A stretch of 64,000 nucleotides of DNA from assembly GCA_003565735.1 (NCBI GenBank), contig PXBB01000020.1, forward strand, positions 1 to 64,000, in the 5' to 3' direction. Below the pieces are notes generated by a model that made no database searches, was not told the origin of the DNA, and saw only the letters and a list, made by a program, of their open reading frames with translations. The translations under genes were made by a program, and so were the position numbers. Position 1 is the stretch's first letter. The number at the start of each line of letters is the position of its first letter. The DNA comes from Bacteroidales bacterium. GTDB taxonomy: Bacteria > Bacteroidota > Bacteroidia > Bacteroidales > PXBB01. This document shows, piece by piece, positions 30,407 to 40,815 of the stretch.

Positions 30407-31924
30407 TTAATGTTTAAAATGTCTGTTACCCGTCATCACCATAGCCATCCCCCTGTTGTTGCAATAATCAATCGATGCCTGATCGTTAATAGATCCTCCG
30501 GGCTGAATAACTGCTGTAATGCCGGCTTGATGAGCCAACTCTACACAGTCTGGAAAAGGGAAAAAGGCATCTGATGCCATGACAGCTCCACTTAACGAAA
30601 AGCCATTTTCCTTTGCTTTTTCTATAGCCTGTTTTAGCGCATCAACTCTTGATGTTTGACCTGTTCCCGATGCTAACAACTGCTGACCTTTTACCAGTAC
30701 AATGGCGTTTGATTTGGTATGTTTTACAATTTTATTTGCAAAAACAAGGTCCTCAATTTCTCTGCTTTGAGGTGTTTTAAATGTTACTGTTTTGAAATCA
30801 TTTTCTGTTTCTGTGATATTATCTTTTTCCTGAACCAAAACACCATTTAAAACACTTTTGCTGGACAAGTTTTTAAAACATGTTGACTTAAGATGCAAAA
30901 TTACTCTATTTTTTTTCTGTTTTAGTATTTCGAGAGATTTTTTTTCAAATCCGGGAGCAGCAATAATTTCAAAGAAAAGTTTATTGATTTTTTCTGCTGT
31001 TCGGGGGCCAATTGTTTTATTGGTTATCAAGACACCACCAAAAGCCGATATCGGGTCGCCTGCCAATGCGGCCTCGTATGCCTTGCTCAATTCTTTACGG
31101 CTGGCAATGCCACAGGCATTATTGTGCTTTAAGATAGCAAAGGTTGTGGTTTTAAATTCGTTTATCAGGTTAATGGCGGCATCAAGGTCTAGAAGATTGT
31201 TGTATGATATCTCTTTCCCATGGATTTGCTCGAAAACCTCTGTCAAACTCCCATAGTAAAACCCTTTTTGATGTGGGTTTTCGCCATAACGCAAGGTCTT
31301 GCCTTCAATAAAACTTTGCTTAAAGGTACTGTGTTTGTATTCTGTGTTGAAAAAATTGAAAATAGCAGTGTCGTAATGAGATGATACGTTAAAGGCTGCT
31401 CCTGCAAAGAAGTGCCTGTCGGTAAGATCTGTACAGCCTCCTTTATTATTAAAAATTGTGAGGAATTGCTCATAATATGCCGATGACGGCACAACAACAA
31501 CATCTTTATAATTTTTGGCAGCTGCTCTGATAAGTGAAATACCTCCAATATCAATTTTTTCGATAATATTTTTTTGTGAAGCACCGCTAGCTACAGTCTC
31601 TTCAAAAGGATATAAATCGACAATTACAAGGTCTATCTCAGGAATCGTGTAATGGGCTATTTGTTCACGATCTTCTTTCTTATGGCGGCGCGACAAGATA
31701 CCTCCGAAAATTTTGGGATGTATTGTTTTAACACGCCCGCCAAGTATTGAGGGGTAGTCTGTGATATCCTCAACTTTGGTAACCTCATACCCCAACTCCT
31801 TTATGTAGTCGTGGGTGCCCCCTGTAGAGATAAGCTGCACGCCCTTTTCCGACAGCTCCTTTATAATTAACTCCAGACCTTCTTTGTGATATACAGAAAT
31901 TAATGCCGATTTAATTTTTTTCAT
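30407..31924 (-). CDS. purH: Bifunctional AICAR formyltransferase/IMP cyclohydrolase PurH
   Basis: 505 aa; ALISVYHKEGLELIIKEL, STGGTHDYIKELGYEVTKVEDITDYPSILGGRVKTIHPKIFGGIL, KHNNACGIA. Confidence 0.98.
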   Translation of the reverse strand: MKKIKSALISVYHKEGLELIIKELSEKGVQLISTGGTHDYIKELGYEVTKVEDITDYPSILGGRVKTIHPKIFGGILSRRHKKEDREQIAHYTIPEIDLVIVDLYPFEETVASGASQKNIIEKIDIGGISLIRAAAKNYKDVVVVPSSAYYEQFLTIFNNKGGCTDLTDRHFFAGAAFNVSSHYDTAIFNFFNTEYKHSTFKQSFIEGKTLRYGENPHQKGFYYGSLTEVFEQIHGKEISYNNLLDLDAAINLINEFKTTTFAILKHNNACGIASRKELSKAYEAALAGDPISAFGGVLITNKTIGPRTAEKINKLFFEIIAAPGFEKKSLEILKQKKNRVILHLKSTCFKNLSSKSVLNGVLVQEKDNITETENDFKTVTFKTPQSREIEDLVFANKIVKHTKSNAIVLVKGQQLLASGTGQTSRVDALKQAIEKAKENGFSLSGAVMASDAFFPFPDCVELAHQAGITAVIQPGGSINDQASIDYCNNRGMAMVMTGNRHFKH

Positions 31925-31949
31925 TTTTGGGAAAATAATGTTTGATTAC

Positions 31950-33257
31950 TTACAGTTTAAAAATACTTTTAATTTTATCTACCATATCTAATTTTTCCCA
32001 CGCAAAGAACTCAACATTCTTAAAGTGACGTTTTTCTCCGTTAACAACCTTAGTGAAAGTATCATCGTTTTGATAAAAAACTTCAATCTCTTTTTTAAAC
32101 GAATCACGACCAAAATGACCATAGGCTGCTGTTTGTGAGTAGATAGGGTTTTTAAAGCCATAACGTTTAACAATAGCATATGGGCGCATATCGAAGAAGT
32201 TGTTTACTTTTTGTGCTATTTCAAAGTCTTTCATTGTAGAACCATCAGGGTTTTTGACTTTGCATGAGCCGTAAGTGTTTACATAAAGACCAACGGGGTC
32301 GGCAACACCAATAGCGTATGCTACCTGAATAAGAATTTCATCGGCAACACCAGCTGCTACAAGATTTTTGGCAATGTGTCGCGCTGCATAAGCGGCCGAA
32401 CGGTCAACTTTGGAAGCATCTTTGCCCGAAAATGCACCACCACCATGCGCCCCTTTACCACCATAGGTATCCACAATAATTTTACGACCGGTCAGGCCGG
32501 TATCGCCATGAGGGCCACCTATAACAAATTTTCCAGTGGGGTTTACCAACAGTTTGTAACCATTTTTAAATAAACCTTTAACATGCTCGGGAAGCGTACT
32601 GACTTTTAACACTCTGGGAATAAGATGCTTTTTAATATCTGATTCAATAACTTGAAGCATTTCTTCTTCGCTGGCAAAATCGTCGTGCTGTGTTGAAACA
32701 ACAATAGTTTCAATGTGGCTGGCTTTACCATTATTATCATACTGAATGGTAACTTGCGATTTAGAATCAGGGCGTAGATAAGTCATTACCTGACCTTCTT
32801 TCCTTATTGCAGCCAGTTCCTGAAGAAGCACATGTGATAATTCTATAGCAATAGGCATATAGTTTTCCATTTCGTTGGAGGCATACCCGAACATCATGCC
32901 CTGGTCGCCGGCTCCTTGATTTTCAGGGGCTTCTCTGACCACACCCTGATTTATATCCGGTGATTGTTCATGTATGGTAGATATGATACCGCACGACTCA
33001 CTGTCGAACCTATAGTCCGATTTGGTGTAGCCTATTCGCTTGATAACACCTCTTGCAATATTTTGAATGTCAATATAAGCATTTGTTCTTACTTCACCGC
33101 TGCATACTACCAAACCCGTTGTCACAAGTGTTTCACATGCGACTTTCGATTCAGGGTCTTTTTTTAAAAAAGCATCTAATAAAGCGTCTGATATTTGGTC
33201 GGCAACTTTGTCAGGATGTCCTTCTGATACCGACTCTGATGTGAATAAATAAGCCAT
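31950..33257 (-). CDS. metK: S-adenosylmethionine synthetase
   Basis: 435 aa; [70 protein letters not shown]. Confidence 0.98.
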   Translation of the reverse strand: MAYLFTSESVSEGHPDKVADQISDALLDAFLKKDPESKVACETLVTTGLVVCSGEVRTNAYIDIQNIARGVIKRIGYTKSDYRFDSESCGIISTIHEQSPDINQGVVREAPENQGAGDQGMMFGYASNEMENYMPIAIELSHVLLQELAAIRKEGQVMTYLRPDSKSQVTIQYDNNGKASHIETIVVSTQHDDFASEEEMLQVIESDIKKHLIPRVLKVSTLPEHVKGLFKNGYKLLVNPTGKFVIGGPHGDTGLTGRKIIVDTYGGKGAHGGGAFSGKDASKVDRSAAYAARHIAKNLVAAGVADEILIQVAYAIGVADPVGLYVNTYGSCKVKNPDGSTMKDFEIAQKVNNFFDMRPYAIVKRYGFKNPIYSQTAAYGHFGRDSFKKEIEVFYQNDDTFTKVVNGEKRHFKNVEFFAWEKLDMVDKIKSIFKL

Positions 33258-33310
33258 AATAATCTATTTATAGAAATTGTTAAATAATTCTTTTAATTTA
33301 TCGGAAGTTG

Positions 33311-33318
33311 CAAAGTTA
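33311..33318 (-). promoter_or_regulatory. Candidate -7 element (TAACTTTG) for the metK-purH-mreBCD operon
   Basis: Minus strand TAACTTTG (plus CAAAGTTA 33311-33318), 54 nt upstream of the metK start; no clear -33 found. Confidence 0.4.
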
Positions 33319-33330
33319 AAATAAAATGGC

Positions 33331-34254
33331 TTATGAGGGTTTATTTTTTGTCAAAAATTGGAACACTTCTTCAAGGGATAGTTCTGCTTTAGACAGTGAA
33401 AGAACTACAGCATTATTTTTGACGGCGAGGTTGAAAATTTCGCTTCTGATGTCTGCATCAGACCCCACTTCAATTTTCCATTTGTTATGTCCTGTAGATT
33501 CAACATGCTTAACGGCTGATATTTGTCGCAACTGGCCTTCCGGAATAGCTTTGTCAAACTCAACACTAACGGCATACTGTTTTTGCTTAATAATGTGTTG
33601 CAATTCGTTGATGGATTTGTCGGCTACTATTTGCCCATTATCAATAATGATTACTCTGTCGCAAATAGCTTCTACTTCTCGCATGATATGCGTAGAGAGC
33701 ATGATGGTTTTGTTTTGGCCAATTTCTTTGATAAGTTCTCTTATTTCCAGCACCTGATTGGGGTCGAGCCCTGATGTTGGTTCATCAAGTATAAGAACAT
33801 CAGGGTTGTGTATTAGTGCTTGCGATAAGCCGACACGCTGACGGTAACCTTTTGATAAGGCCCCGATTTTTTTGTGTTGCTCTTTCTCTAAACCGGTTTT
33901 ATGAATAATATTCTTAATGCTGTCTTTGCTTTGTTTGCCTAGGTTGTGAATCCCTGCAATAAAGCTGAGATACTCTTTTACGTACATGTCGAGGTATAGG
34001 GGGTTGTTTTCGGGCAAATAACCGATACGTTTTCTGATTTTTATCGGGTATTCAAAGATATTGAATCCGCATACCCATGCCTCACCCTCAGATGGTGGTA
34101 TAAAGCATGTTAGTATTTTCATCATGGTGGTTTTTCCTGCACCGTTTGGACCTAAAAAACCCACGATTTCTCCTGATTTTATCTCAAATGAAACATTATT
34201 TAAGGCCTTTTGTGTTTCATATAGCTTGCTTACTCCTTTTACTGATATTGACAT
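33331..34254 (-). CDS. gldA: GldA-like gliding-motility ABC transporter ATP-binding protein
   Basis: Walker A GFLGPNGAGKTTMMKILTCFIPPSEG, signature LSKGYRQRVGLSQALIHNPDVLILDEPTSGLDPNQ; GldA-like context RIGYLPENNPLYLDMYVKEYLSFIAGIHNL. Likely start MSISVKGVSK at 34254 rather than 34311. Confidence 0.85.
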   Translation of the reverse strand: MSISVKGVSKLYETQKALNNVSFEIKSGEIVGFLGPNGAGKTTMMKILTCFIPPSEGEAWVCGFNIFEYPIKIRKRIGYLPENNPLYLDMYVKEYLSFIAGIHNLGKQSKDSIKNIIHKTGLEKEQHKKIGALSKGYRQRVGLSQALIHNPDVLILDEPTSGLDPNQVLEIRELIKEIGQNKTIMLSTHIMREVEAICDRVIIIDNGQIVADKSINELQHIIKQKQYAVSVEFDKAIPEGQLRQISAVKHVESTGHNKWKIEVGSDADIRSEIFNLAVKNNAVVLSLSKAELSLEEVFQFLTKNKPS

Positions 34255-34421
34255 AGGTTTTTTTGTTTTATGTTTGAACTTAAATTGGGTTATTAAAAAG
34301 CGAAAATACAAAAAAATGTCGTATTACCCTGTACTATTCATGCTTTTAATTTAGAACAAAAATGCTCAAAGTGATCTGAAAAAGCAAAGGCAAGATAGCT
34401 GTTTTTTATTGCTTTATGGTA

Positions 34422-35024
34422 TTAGTTTTCAAAAAGTTCGAATTTCTTAAGCCATGAATTAAGTAACCATAGGAAAATCGAAAGAGAAGCAAAAAAGAAA
34501 ATTTCAAAAACACCTGTATTACCAAATAGAAAGAATAAAAGTACAGAGCCTCCTGCAACAGCGTAGAGCATAAGTAGTGACCGTGTTGAAACCTTTTTGT
34601 TATCAGCTTCCAGATGTCGAATAAAAAGATATAATGAAGCTATAAGAGATAATGCAAAAGCCACGGCTGCTACAGCATGTAATTTTTTTAAAATAGGTAA
34701 ATGTTCCAAAGCGGGTATGCCAACGGTAAGCACAAGAAAAACCAGAGACCAGCGTAGCAATTTACGAGCTTTCCTATTTTTGAATGACTTAAGAACGTAC
34801 AACCGAACTATATAAAAGCTTAGCAAAAGGCCTGTAACCAAACCCCATATGATGAAATTAATCCGGTAGCCCAGTTTATTACCAATCATGCTCATAGTGT
34901 AATCAAAAGGAGATTCTTTTGTGGCAAAGAGGTAGGTGTATGATGGTATTATAATAATGGCAAAAAAAGCCAGATAGGTGGCTCTGTTTTTTGAAAGCTT
35001 TTTCTTGTTCAGCCATTGGTGCAT
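34422..35024 (-). CDS. Hypothetical integral membrane protein
   Basis: 200 aa, about 6 hydrophobic segments; no confident family. Confidence 0.6.
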   Translation of the reverse strand: MHQWLNKKKLSKNRATYLAFFAIIIIPSYTYLFATKESPFDYTMSMIGNKLGYRINFIIWGLVTGLLLSFYIVRLYVLKSFKNRKARKLLRWSLVFLVLTVGIPALEHLPILKKLHAVAAVAFALSLIASLYLFIRHLEADNKKVSTRSLLMLYAVAGGSVLLFFLFGNTGVFEIFFFASLSIFLWLLNSWLKKFELFEN

Positions 35025-35052
35025 ATCAAATAGTTCTTTATGCTTGCGAAAA

Positions 35053-35088
35053 ATAATACCATTGCAGATGCATCCACAATGGTATTAT
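35053..35088 (-). terminator. Rho-independent-type terminator downstream of the M3 peptidase genes
   Basis: Perfect 12-bp stem ATAATACCATTG (35053-35064) / CAATGGTATTAT (35077-35088), 12-nt loop; on the minus strand followed by TTTT, 24 nt past the stop of the 35112-37232 CDS. Confidence 0.75.
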
Positions 35089-35111
35089 CGGAGTTTGTTT
35101 TTTATGTTTGA

Positions 35112-37232
35112 TTATTTTAAACCACTTCTTTCAAGGAAGTAATTGATATCTGGTTCTTGCCCTCTGAAATTTTTATAGGCATCCATGCCTTCCCATCGCG
35201 CATTGCCTGCCAGGATATATTTTCGGAATTTGTTGGCCAACTCTCTGTTGAAAAGGTCGCCAGATTTTTTAAAGGCCATAAATGCGTCGGCATCAAGGAC
35301 GCCGGCCCATCTGTACACATAATAACCGGCAGCATAATCGTAGGTGAATAAGTGGGCAAAGTTTGTTGTTCTGTATCGTGGGTAGATTTCATCAATAAGG
35401 CCGATGCGTTCAAAAACCATTGCCTCAAACTCGTTGACACAAGTGCCGGGGTCGATTTCAAGTGTATGCCAGTCCATATCAAGGATAGCTGCAGCAAGAT
35501 ACTCTGTGTTGATAAAGCCCTGGTTAAAATGAGCGGCATTGTTTATACGCTCAATTAATTCGTTGGGTATAGGTTCTTTAGTTTGATAATGCAGGGCATA
35601 TTTTTTTAGCAGTTCGGTTTCGGCGGCAAAGTTTTCGAGTATCTGGGAGGGGAGTTCTACGAAATCTCTTGGCACGTCACGTCGCGTTCTGTTGTACCTG
35701 CCATCTGCAAAGAAATTGTGCAAGGCATGGCCAAACTCGTGGAAGTAGGTGGTAGTCTCGTCCCAGCTTAATAGTGAAGGCCTGTCGCCTGTAGGTCTTG
35801 TAAAATTCATCACAATATTTACTATTGGATTTACTTTTTGACCATCTTCATCGTAGTATGCTGTTCTGTACACGCCACACCAGGCACCGCTTCTTTTACC
35901 GGGGCGTGGGTGAGCATCAATGTATAGTAAGCCTAGCGAGCTTCCATCATAATCAATAACCTCATAAACCTCAACTTCTTCATGATACACAGGGACCTCC
36001 GGGCGGGGTTCATAGGTTATACCAAAAAGTTTATTAGAAAGTATAAAGTTGCCCATTTTCACGTTGTCAAGTGAGAAATATGGCCTGATTTGGTCTTCAT
36101 TAAGATCGTATTTTTCTTTTCTTAATAGTTCCGCATAATACCACCAGTCCCATGCTTTTAATTTTTGCCCGGGTTCTTCACGATCCATGATTTTCTGCAT
36201 TTGATCTCTTTCACTTTTAGCTCTGTTAAGTGCAGGTTCCCAAACACTGTACAAAAAATCATACACATTGTCGGGATGTTCGGCCATCTGTATGGCTGTA
36301 AAATATTCGCCAAAGTTATTATAACCCAACATTTCCGACATCTCCTGACGTAAAACCATTAATTCAACAAAAAGAGCTTTATTGTCATATTCATTGTCAT
36401 TTTCGCCTCTGTTCACATAGGCTTTGAGTAGTTTTTTACGGAGCTCTCTGTTTTCGGCATATTGTAGAAAAGGAGTCCAGCTTGGTTTTGCTAATGTAAA
36501 AACCCATTTGTTGTTCATATCTCTTGAAGCAGCTTCTTCGGCAGCAGCCGAAATGACGTCGTCAGGTAAGCCGGCCAGGTCTTTTTCATTGTCAATAACA
36601 AGAATAAAGTTGTTGTTTTCGGCCAAAAGGTTCTCTGTAAGCTTTAGTGCTGTTGCAGAAATTTTTTCATTAAGCACTTTGAGCCTTTCTCTTTGTTCTT
36701 CGGGCAAGGCAGCACCATTTCTTGCAAAGTCATTATATATTTTTTCAATAAGCCTGGTTTGTTCAAGGTCGTAATCCATAAGGCTCATGTTTTGATGCAC
36801 TTTTTGAATGCGGCTGAATAGAGCTTCATTAAACCTTATTTCATTATAGTGAGAGGTAAGCACCGGAATTATTTTTTGGGCGGCTTCTTGTAGTTCCGGT
36901 GTAGTTTCTGCACCCCTCAGGCCGCTGAATATTGGATTAATTCTGCGTAACAGGCGACCAGCATTGTCATAAGCCAAAATGGTGTTTTCAAAACTCGGAG
37001 CTTCTTTATTGTTTGCTATAGCATCAATTTCATCAAGGTGTTTTTGCATAGCGACTTCATAAGCAGGCTCAAAATGTTCGGCATTTATCAAGTCGAACGG
37101 GGGTGCACCAAATGGTATATTAAACTCTATTAGCAAAGGATTGTCTGTCATTTTATCGTCTTTAGTGGTTGAACAGTTCGACATCATAAAAATGATTGTC
37201 ATACTCATTAAAAAAGCAATTAATTTTTTCAT
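35112..37232 (-). CDS. M3 family metallopeptidase (oligopeptidase/Dcp-like) lipoprotein
   Basis: 706 aa; zinc motif TTTYFHEFGHALHNFFADGRYNRT; lipobox MMSNCSTTK. Confidence 0.94.
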   Translation of the reverse strand: MKKLIAFLMSMTIIFMMSNCSTTKDDKMTDNPLLIEFNIPFGAPPFDLINAEHFEPAYEVAMQKHLDEIDAIANNKEAPSFENTILAYDNAGRLLRRINPIFSGLRGAETTPELQEAAQKIIPVLTSHYNEIRFNEALFSRIQKVHQNMSLMDYDLEQTRLIEKIYNDFARNGAALPEEQRERLKVLNEKISATALKLTENLLAENNNFILVIDNEKDLAGLPDDVISAAAEEAASRDMNNKWVFTLAKPSWTPFLQYAENRELRKKLLKAYVNRGENDNEYDNKALFVELMVLRQEMSEMLGYNNFGEYFTAIQMAEHPDNVYDFLYSVWEPALNRAKSERDQMQKIMDREEPGQKLKAWDWWYYAELLRKEKYDLNEDQIRPYFSLDNVKMGNFILSNKLFGITYEPRPEVPVYHEEVEVYEVIDYDGSSLGLLYIDAHPRPGKRSGAWCGVYRTAYYDEDGQKVNPIVNIVMNFTRPTGDRPSLLSWDETTTYFHEFGHALHNFFADGRYNRTRRDVPRDFVELPSQILENFAAETELLKKYALHYQTKEPIPNELIERINNAAHFNQGFINTEYLAAAILDMDWHTLEIDPGTCVNEFEAMVFERIGLIDEIYPRYRTTNFAHLFTYDYAAGYYVYRWAGVLDADAFMAFKKSGDLFNRELANKFRKYILAGNARWEGMDAYKNFRGQEPDINYFLERSGLK

Positions 37233-37272
37233 TGTGCTGGTTGTTAAATTATAGACGTGCGATAATTACTAA

Positions 37273-39378
37273 TTAATTTAAGCCACTTCTTTCGAGGAAA
37301 TAGGTAATATCAGGTTCCTGACCTCTGAACTTCTTATAAGCTTCCATGCCTTCCCATTTGGCGTTACCTGCCAGGATATACTTTCTGAATTTTTGGGCCA
37401 GTTCCTGATTGAATAGATCGCCAGATTCTTTAAAAGCCATAAAGGTATCGGCATCGAGGACGCCTGCCCATCTGTAAACGTAATAGCCGGCAGCATAGCC
37501 GGGTCCGAAAATATGTTGAAAGTTTGTTGTTCTGTAGCGTGGAATAATTTCGTCTATCAGCCCTATCCTTTGCATACTTTCATTTTCAAACGCGTTGACA
37601 TCAGTATCGGGTGTTATTTTAGAAGTATGCCAATCCATGTCAAGAATAGCGGCAGCCAGATATTCGCCCTGTATAAATCCTTGATTGAAAAGGCTGCTGG
37701 CATTAATTTTATCGATAAGATTCTGAGGTATGGGCTCATTAGTCTGATAATGCAGTGCGTACTTTTTAAGCAGCTTAGGTTCGGCGGCAAAATTTTCGAG
37801 TATTTGTGAGGGGAGCTCCACAAAGTCTCTTGGGACGCTTCTGCTGGTCCGATTATAACGGCCTTCAGCAAAAAAGTTGTGCAAGGCGTGGCCAAACTCA
37901 TGGAAGTATGTCGTGGTTTCGTCCCAGCTAAGCATGGCAGGCTTTCCGGCTGTTGGTCTGGTAAAATTCATAACAATAGTGACGATAGGGTTGATTCTTT
38001 CACCATCTACGTAGGAGCCGCTTCTGTAAGTGCCGCACCAGGCACCGCTTCTTTTACCGATTCGTGGATGCGGGTCAATGTAAAGTATGCCCAAAGATGA
38101 GCCATCTTTATCAATCACTTCATAAGCTTCTACCTCTTCGTGATAAACAGGGACTTCGGGGCGTGCTTCAAAAGAGATACCAAAAAGCTTTTCTGCCAGA
38201 ATAAAATTGCCTTTTTTTACATTGTCAATTGTAAAATAAGGCTTGATAAGTTCTTCATCAAGGTCGTATGCTTCTTTTCGAAGTATTTCAGCGTAGTACC
38301 ACCAGTCCCATGCTTTTAGTTCTTCATCTTCGTAAGTTCTGTTCATAATAGCCTGAAGCATGTCGCGCTCTTCTTTGGCTTTAGCAAGGGTAGGCACCCA
38401 AACACGGTACAGGAATTCGTAAACGTTTTCTGGATTTTCTGCCATTTGAATATCCGTAAAGTAAGCAGCATAGTTTTCAAAGCCAAGTATCTCAGACATT
38501 TGTTGACGTAGCATCATCAGTTCAATAAAGAGCTCTTTATTGTCGTATTCATTGTTGTTATCGCCCCGGTTAACATAGGCCATCAACATTTTTTCGCGCA
38601 GGTCCCTGTGTTCGGAAAATTGTAAAAAAGGAATTCTACTGGGGTTGGCAAGTGTAAAAACAAATTTGCCCTCCATATCTCTTTGAATAGCTTCTTCGGC
38701 AGCAGCTGAAATAACATTTTGTGGCAGGCCTGCCAGCTCTTCTTCAGTTTCTAGTACAATTGTAAAGTTGTTATTTTCAGCAAGGAGGTTTTCTCTCAGC
38801 TGTAAAGAAATTGCGGAGATACGTTCGTTAATTTTTTCAAGTTCTTTTCTTTGTGCTTCCGGTAGCGCTGCACCATTACGCGCAAAATCTTGATATATTT
38901 TTTCAACCAGAATTCTTTGTTCGCGGTCGAGATCAAAATTGTCAATATTATCGTGTACTGCTTGAACTTTTTTGAATAAATCCTGATTAAATCTGATGCT
39001 ATTGCTGTGTTGTGTCAGTTTACTTGATATGCTCTGAGCAAGCTCTTGTAGTTCGGGTGTAGTTTCAGCACTTTGCAAACCCCAAAATATGGGGTTTATT
39101 TTTCTTAATAGTTTGCCAGACTTATCATAAGCTACTATGGTATTCTCAAAATCTGCTTCCTCGGGGTTATTAACTATAGCTTCAATTTCTTCAAGGTGCT
39201 GCTTCATAGCTTCTTTGTAGGCAGGAAGATAGTGCTCCGTTTTGATAAGATCAAAAGGAGGTGCACCGAAAGGGGTGTCGAATTCCATTAATAACGGATT
39301 ATCTGTTTCTGTTTCATGCCCACAGGAGGCCCAGGCAAATAAAGCAATAAGACTTAAAATAACACAATGTTTTTTCAT
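37273..39378 (-). CDS. M3 family metallopeptidase (oligopeptidase/Dcp-like) lipoprotein, tandem paralog
   Basis: 701 aa; TTTYFHEFGHALHNFFAEGRYNRT; lipobox WASCGHE; nearly colinear with the adjacent 35112-37232 protein. Confidence 0.94.
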   Translation of the reverse strand: MKKHCVILSLIALFAWASCGHETETDNPLLMEFDTPFGAPPFDLIKTEHYLPAYKEAMKQHLEEIEAIVNNPEEADFENTIVAYDKSGKLLRKINPIFWGLQSAETTPELQELAQSISSKLTQHSNSIRFNQDLFKKVQAVHDNIDNFDLDREQRILVEKIYQDFARNGAALPEAQRKELEKINERISAISLQLRENLLAENNNFTIVLETEEELAGLPQNVISAAAEEAIQRDMEGKFVFTLANPSRIPFLQFSEHRDLREKMLMAYVNRGDNNNEYDNKELFIELMMLRQQMSEILGFENYAAYFTDIQMAENPENVYEFLYRVWVPTLAKAKEERDMLQAIMNRTYEDEELKAWDWWYYAEILRKEAYDLDEELIKPYFTIDNVKKGNFILAEKLFGISFEARPEVPVYHEEVEAYEVIDKDGSSLGILYIDPHPRIGKRSGAWCGTYRSGSYVDGERINPIVTIVMNFTRPTAGKPAMLSWDETTTYFHEFGHALHNFFAEGRYNRTSRSVPRDFVELPSQILENFAAEPKLLKKYALHYQTNEPIPQNLIDKINASSLFNQGFIQGEYLAAAILDMDWHTSKITPDTDVNAFENESMQRIGLIDEIIPRYRTTNFQHIFGPGYAAGYYVYRWAGVLDADTFMAFKESGDLFNQELAQKFRKYILAGNAKWEGMEAYKKFRGQEPDITYFLERSGLN

Positions 39379-39600
39379 AATTTAATAAAAATTTAATTAT
39401 AGTGATACAATATTTTTGCTGACAATTATAGTAAAAAAAACGAAACAGTTTACAATTTTTATGAAACGGATAGCCATAACCATATATGGTTTATAGATTC
39501 AGACTTAGTTAACCGTTTTTTTTATAATCGGCGATTATTTTTTTTAAAAAAGCGGGGAACCTTTTTTTTATTTTTTTTATTTTTGTAAAAAAAACTAGCT

Positions 39601-40161
39601 ATGGAAGAAGTAGAATTATGTTTAGATGATGCCAAAACGCAGATGGAAGAAGCTTTGGCTTTTTTGACTAAAGAGCTGCAAAAAATAAGAGCAGGCAAGG
39701 CTACGCCTCAGATGCTCGACAGTGTTAAAGTGGATTATTATGGCACAATGACACCGCTCAATCAGGTGTCAAATATACACACGCCGGATGCCAAGCTCAT
39801 TGTTGTGCAGCCTTGGGAAAAAGGCATGCTGGGACCCATCGAAAAGGCTATACAGCTTGCCAATTTAGGATTTAACCCTATCAACGACGGCACTATTATC
39901 CGAATACCTGTACCACCTTTAACGGAAGAACGTCGTAAGGAGTTGGTAAAGAATGTAAAAGCAGAAGTAGAGAATATTAAAATTCGCATCCGTAACATCA
40001 GAAGAGATGCTAACGATTTTGCGAAAAATCTTGAAAAAGATGGCCTGGCGGAAGATATTACAAAAAAACTAATAGATGACATTCAAAAGCTGACCAACAG
40101 CTATATTGAAAAAGCAGATAAGGTTCTTGAGGCTAAGGAAAAAGATATTATGCAGGTGTAA
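39601..40161 (+). CDS. frr: Ribosome recycling factor
   Basis: 186 aa; LQKIRAGKATPQMLDSVKVDYYGTMTPLNQVSNI, IRIPVPPLTEERRKELVKNVKAEVE. Confidence 0.98.
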   Translation: MEEVELCLDDAKTQMEEALAFLTKELQKIRAGKATPQMLDSVKVDYYGTMTPLNQVSNIHTPDAKLIVVQPWEKGMLGPIEKAIQLANLGFNPINDGTIIRIPVPPLTEERRKELVKNVKAEVENIKIRIRNIRRDANDFAKNLEKDGLAEDITKKLIDDIQKLTNSYIEKADKVLEAKEKDIMQV

Positions 40162-40282
40162 TCTGCCATCACAGCTGTTTTTTCCCAGACTTTAACCTGA
40201 GCAGGTTAGCAAAGCTATAGCTATACATAGATTATTATTAGAGAAAAATCTTGGTGTTTTTGCCGGGAAAGTAGGGGTCACC

Positions 40283-40732
40283 CTATAGTTCTTCGGCGAT
40301 AGTGGTGCAGGCCTTTTTTAGCATTTGAAAAACATCTTCAAATCCCTGTATGCCTCCGTAGTAAGGGTCGGGTACGTCAATGTTTTCGCCGGGGTAAACC
40401 TCGTTCATTATCATGCTTACTTTGGTTTTATCTGCTTCAGACCGCGCTTTTTTAATAATTTCCTGATAGTTATTTTGATCCATCACGTAAATACGGTCAA
40501 AATTATCGAAATCTTCCACTGTAAAAGCCCGGGCTCTTTGCGAGGATATGTCAATGCCGTGCTCTTTGGCTTTTTTAACAGCTCTGACATCAGGAGTTTC
40601 TCCTGCATGATAGTCTAAAGTCCCTGCTGAATCTATCAAAATATTTTGCTTACTTCCTTTTAAAACATCTTTCATGATTCCTTCCGCCATTGGTGAACGG
40701 CAGATGTTACCCATGCATACCATTAATATTTT
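40283..40732 (-). CDS. Low-molecular-weight protein-tyrosine phosphatase
   Basis: Active site VCMGNICRSPMAEGI and C-term DPYYGGIQGFEDVF. Likely start MKILMVCMGNIC at about 40732; upstream extension to 40780 is unlikely. Confidence 0.93.
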   Translation of the reverse strand, partial: KILMVCMGNICRSPMAEGIMKDVLKGSKQNILIDSAGTLDYHAGETPDVRAVKKAKEHGIDISSQRARAFTVEDFDNFDRIYVMDQNNYQEIIKKARSEADKTKVSMIMNEVYPGENIDVPDPYYGGIQGFEDVFQMLKKACTTIAEEL

Positions 40733-40815
40733 CATGTTTTTTTTGGCAAATATATTTTTTTTATAAAAGATGGCAAACAAAAAAAAATGAAAATGAATTC
40801 AGGTTATGCAATTTA

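Noticed and set aside
30858-31256. ORF 132 aa antisense to purH
   Set aside because: Antisense shadow of a confident housekeeping gene.
33258-33330. SAM riboswitch upstream of metK
   Set aside because: A TAACTTTG-type -7 element lies only about 54 nt from the start codon, leaving a leader too short for a known SAM riboswitch, and no such fold was evident.
33326-33757. ORF 143 aa antisense to gldA
   Set aside because: Antisense shadow; low-complexity Ser/Ile/Leu-rich translation, no start context.
35117-35539. ORF 140 aa on minus strand within the M3 peptidase
   Set aside because: Out-of-frame shadow of the 35112-37232 coding sequence; no domain signature.
40193-40208. Inverted repeat TAACCTGAGCAGGTTA after frr
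   Set aside because: Loop is only 2-4 nt and no T-tract follows, so I do not call a terminator.
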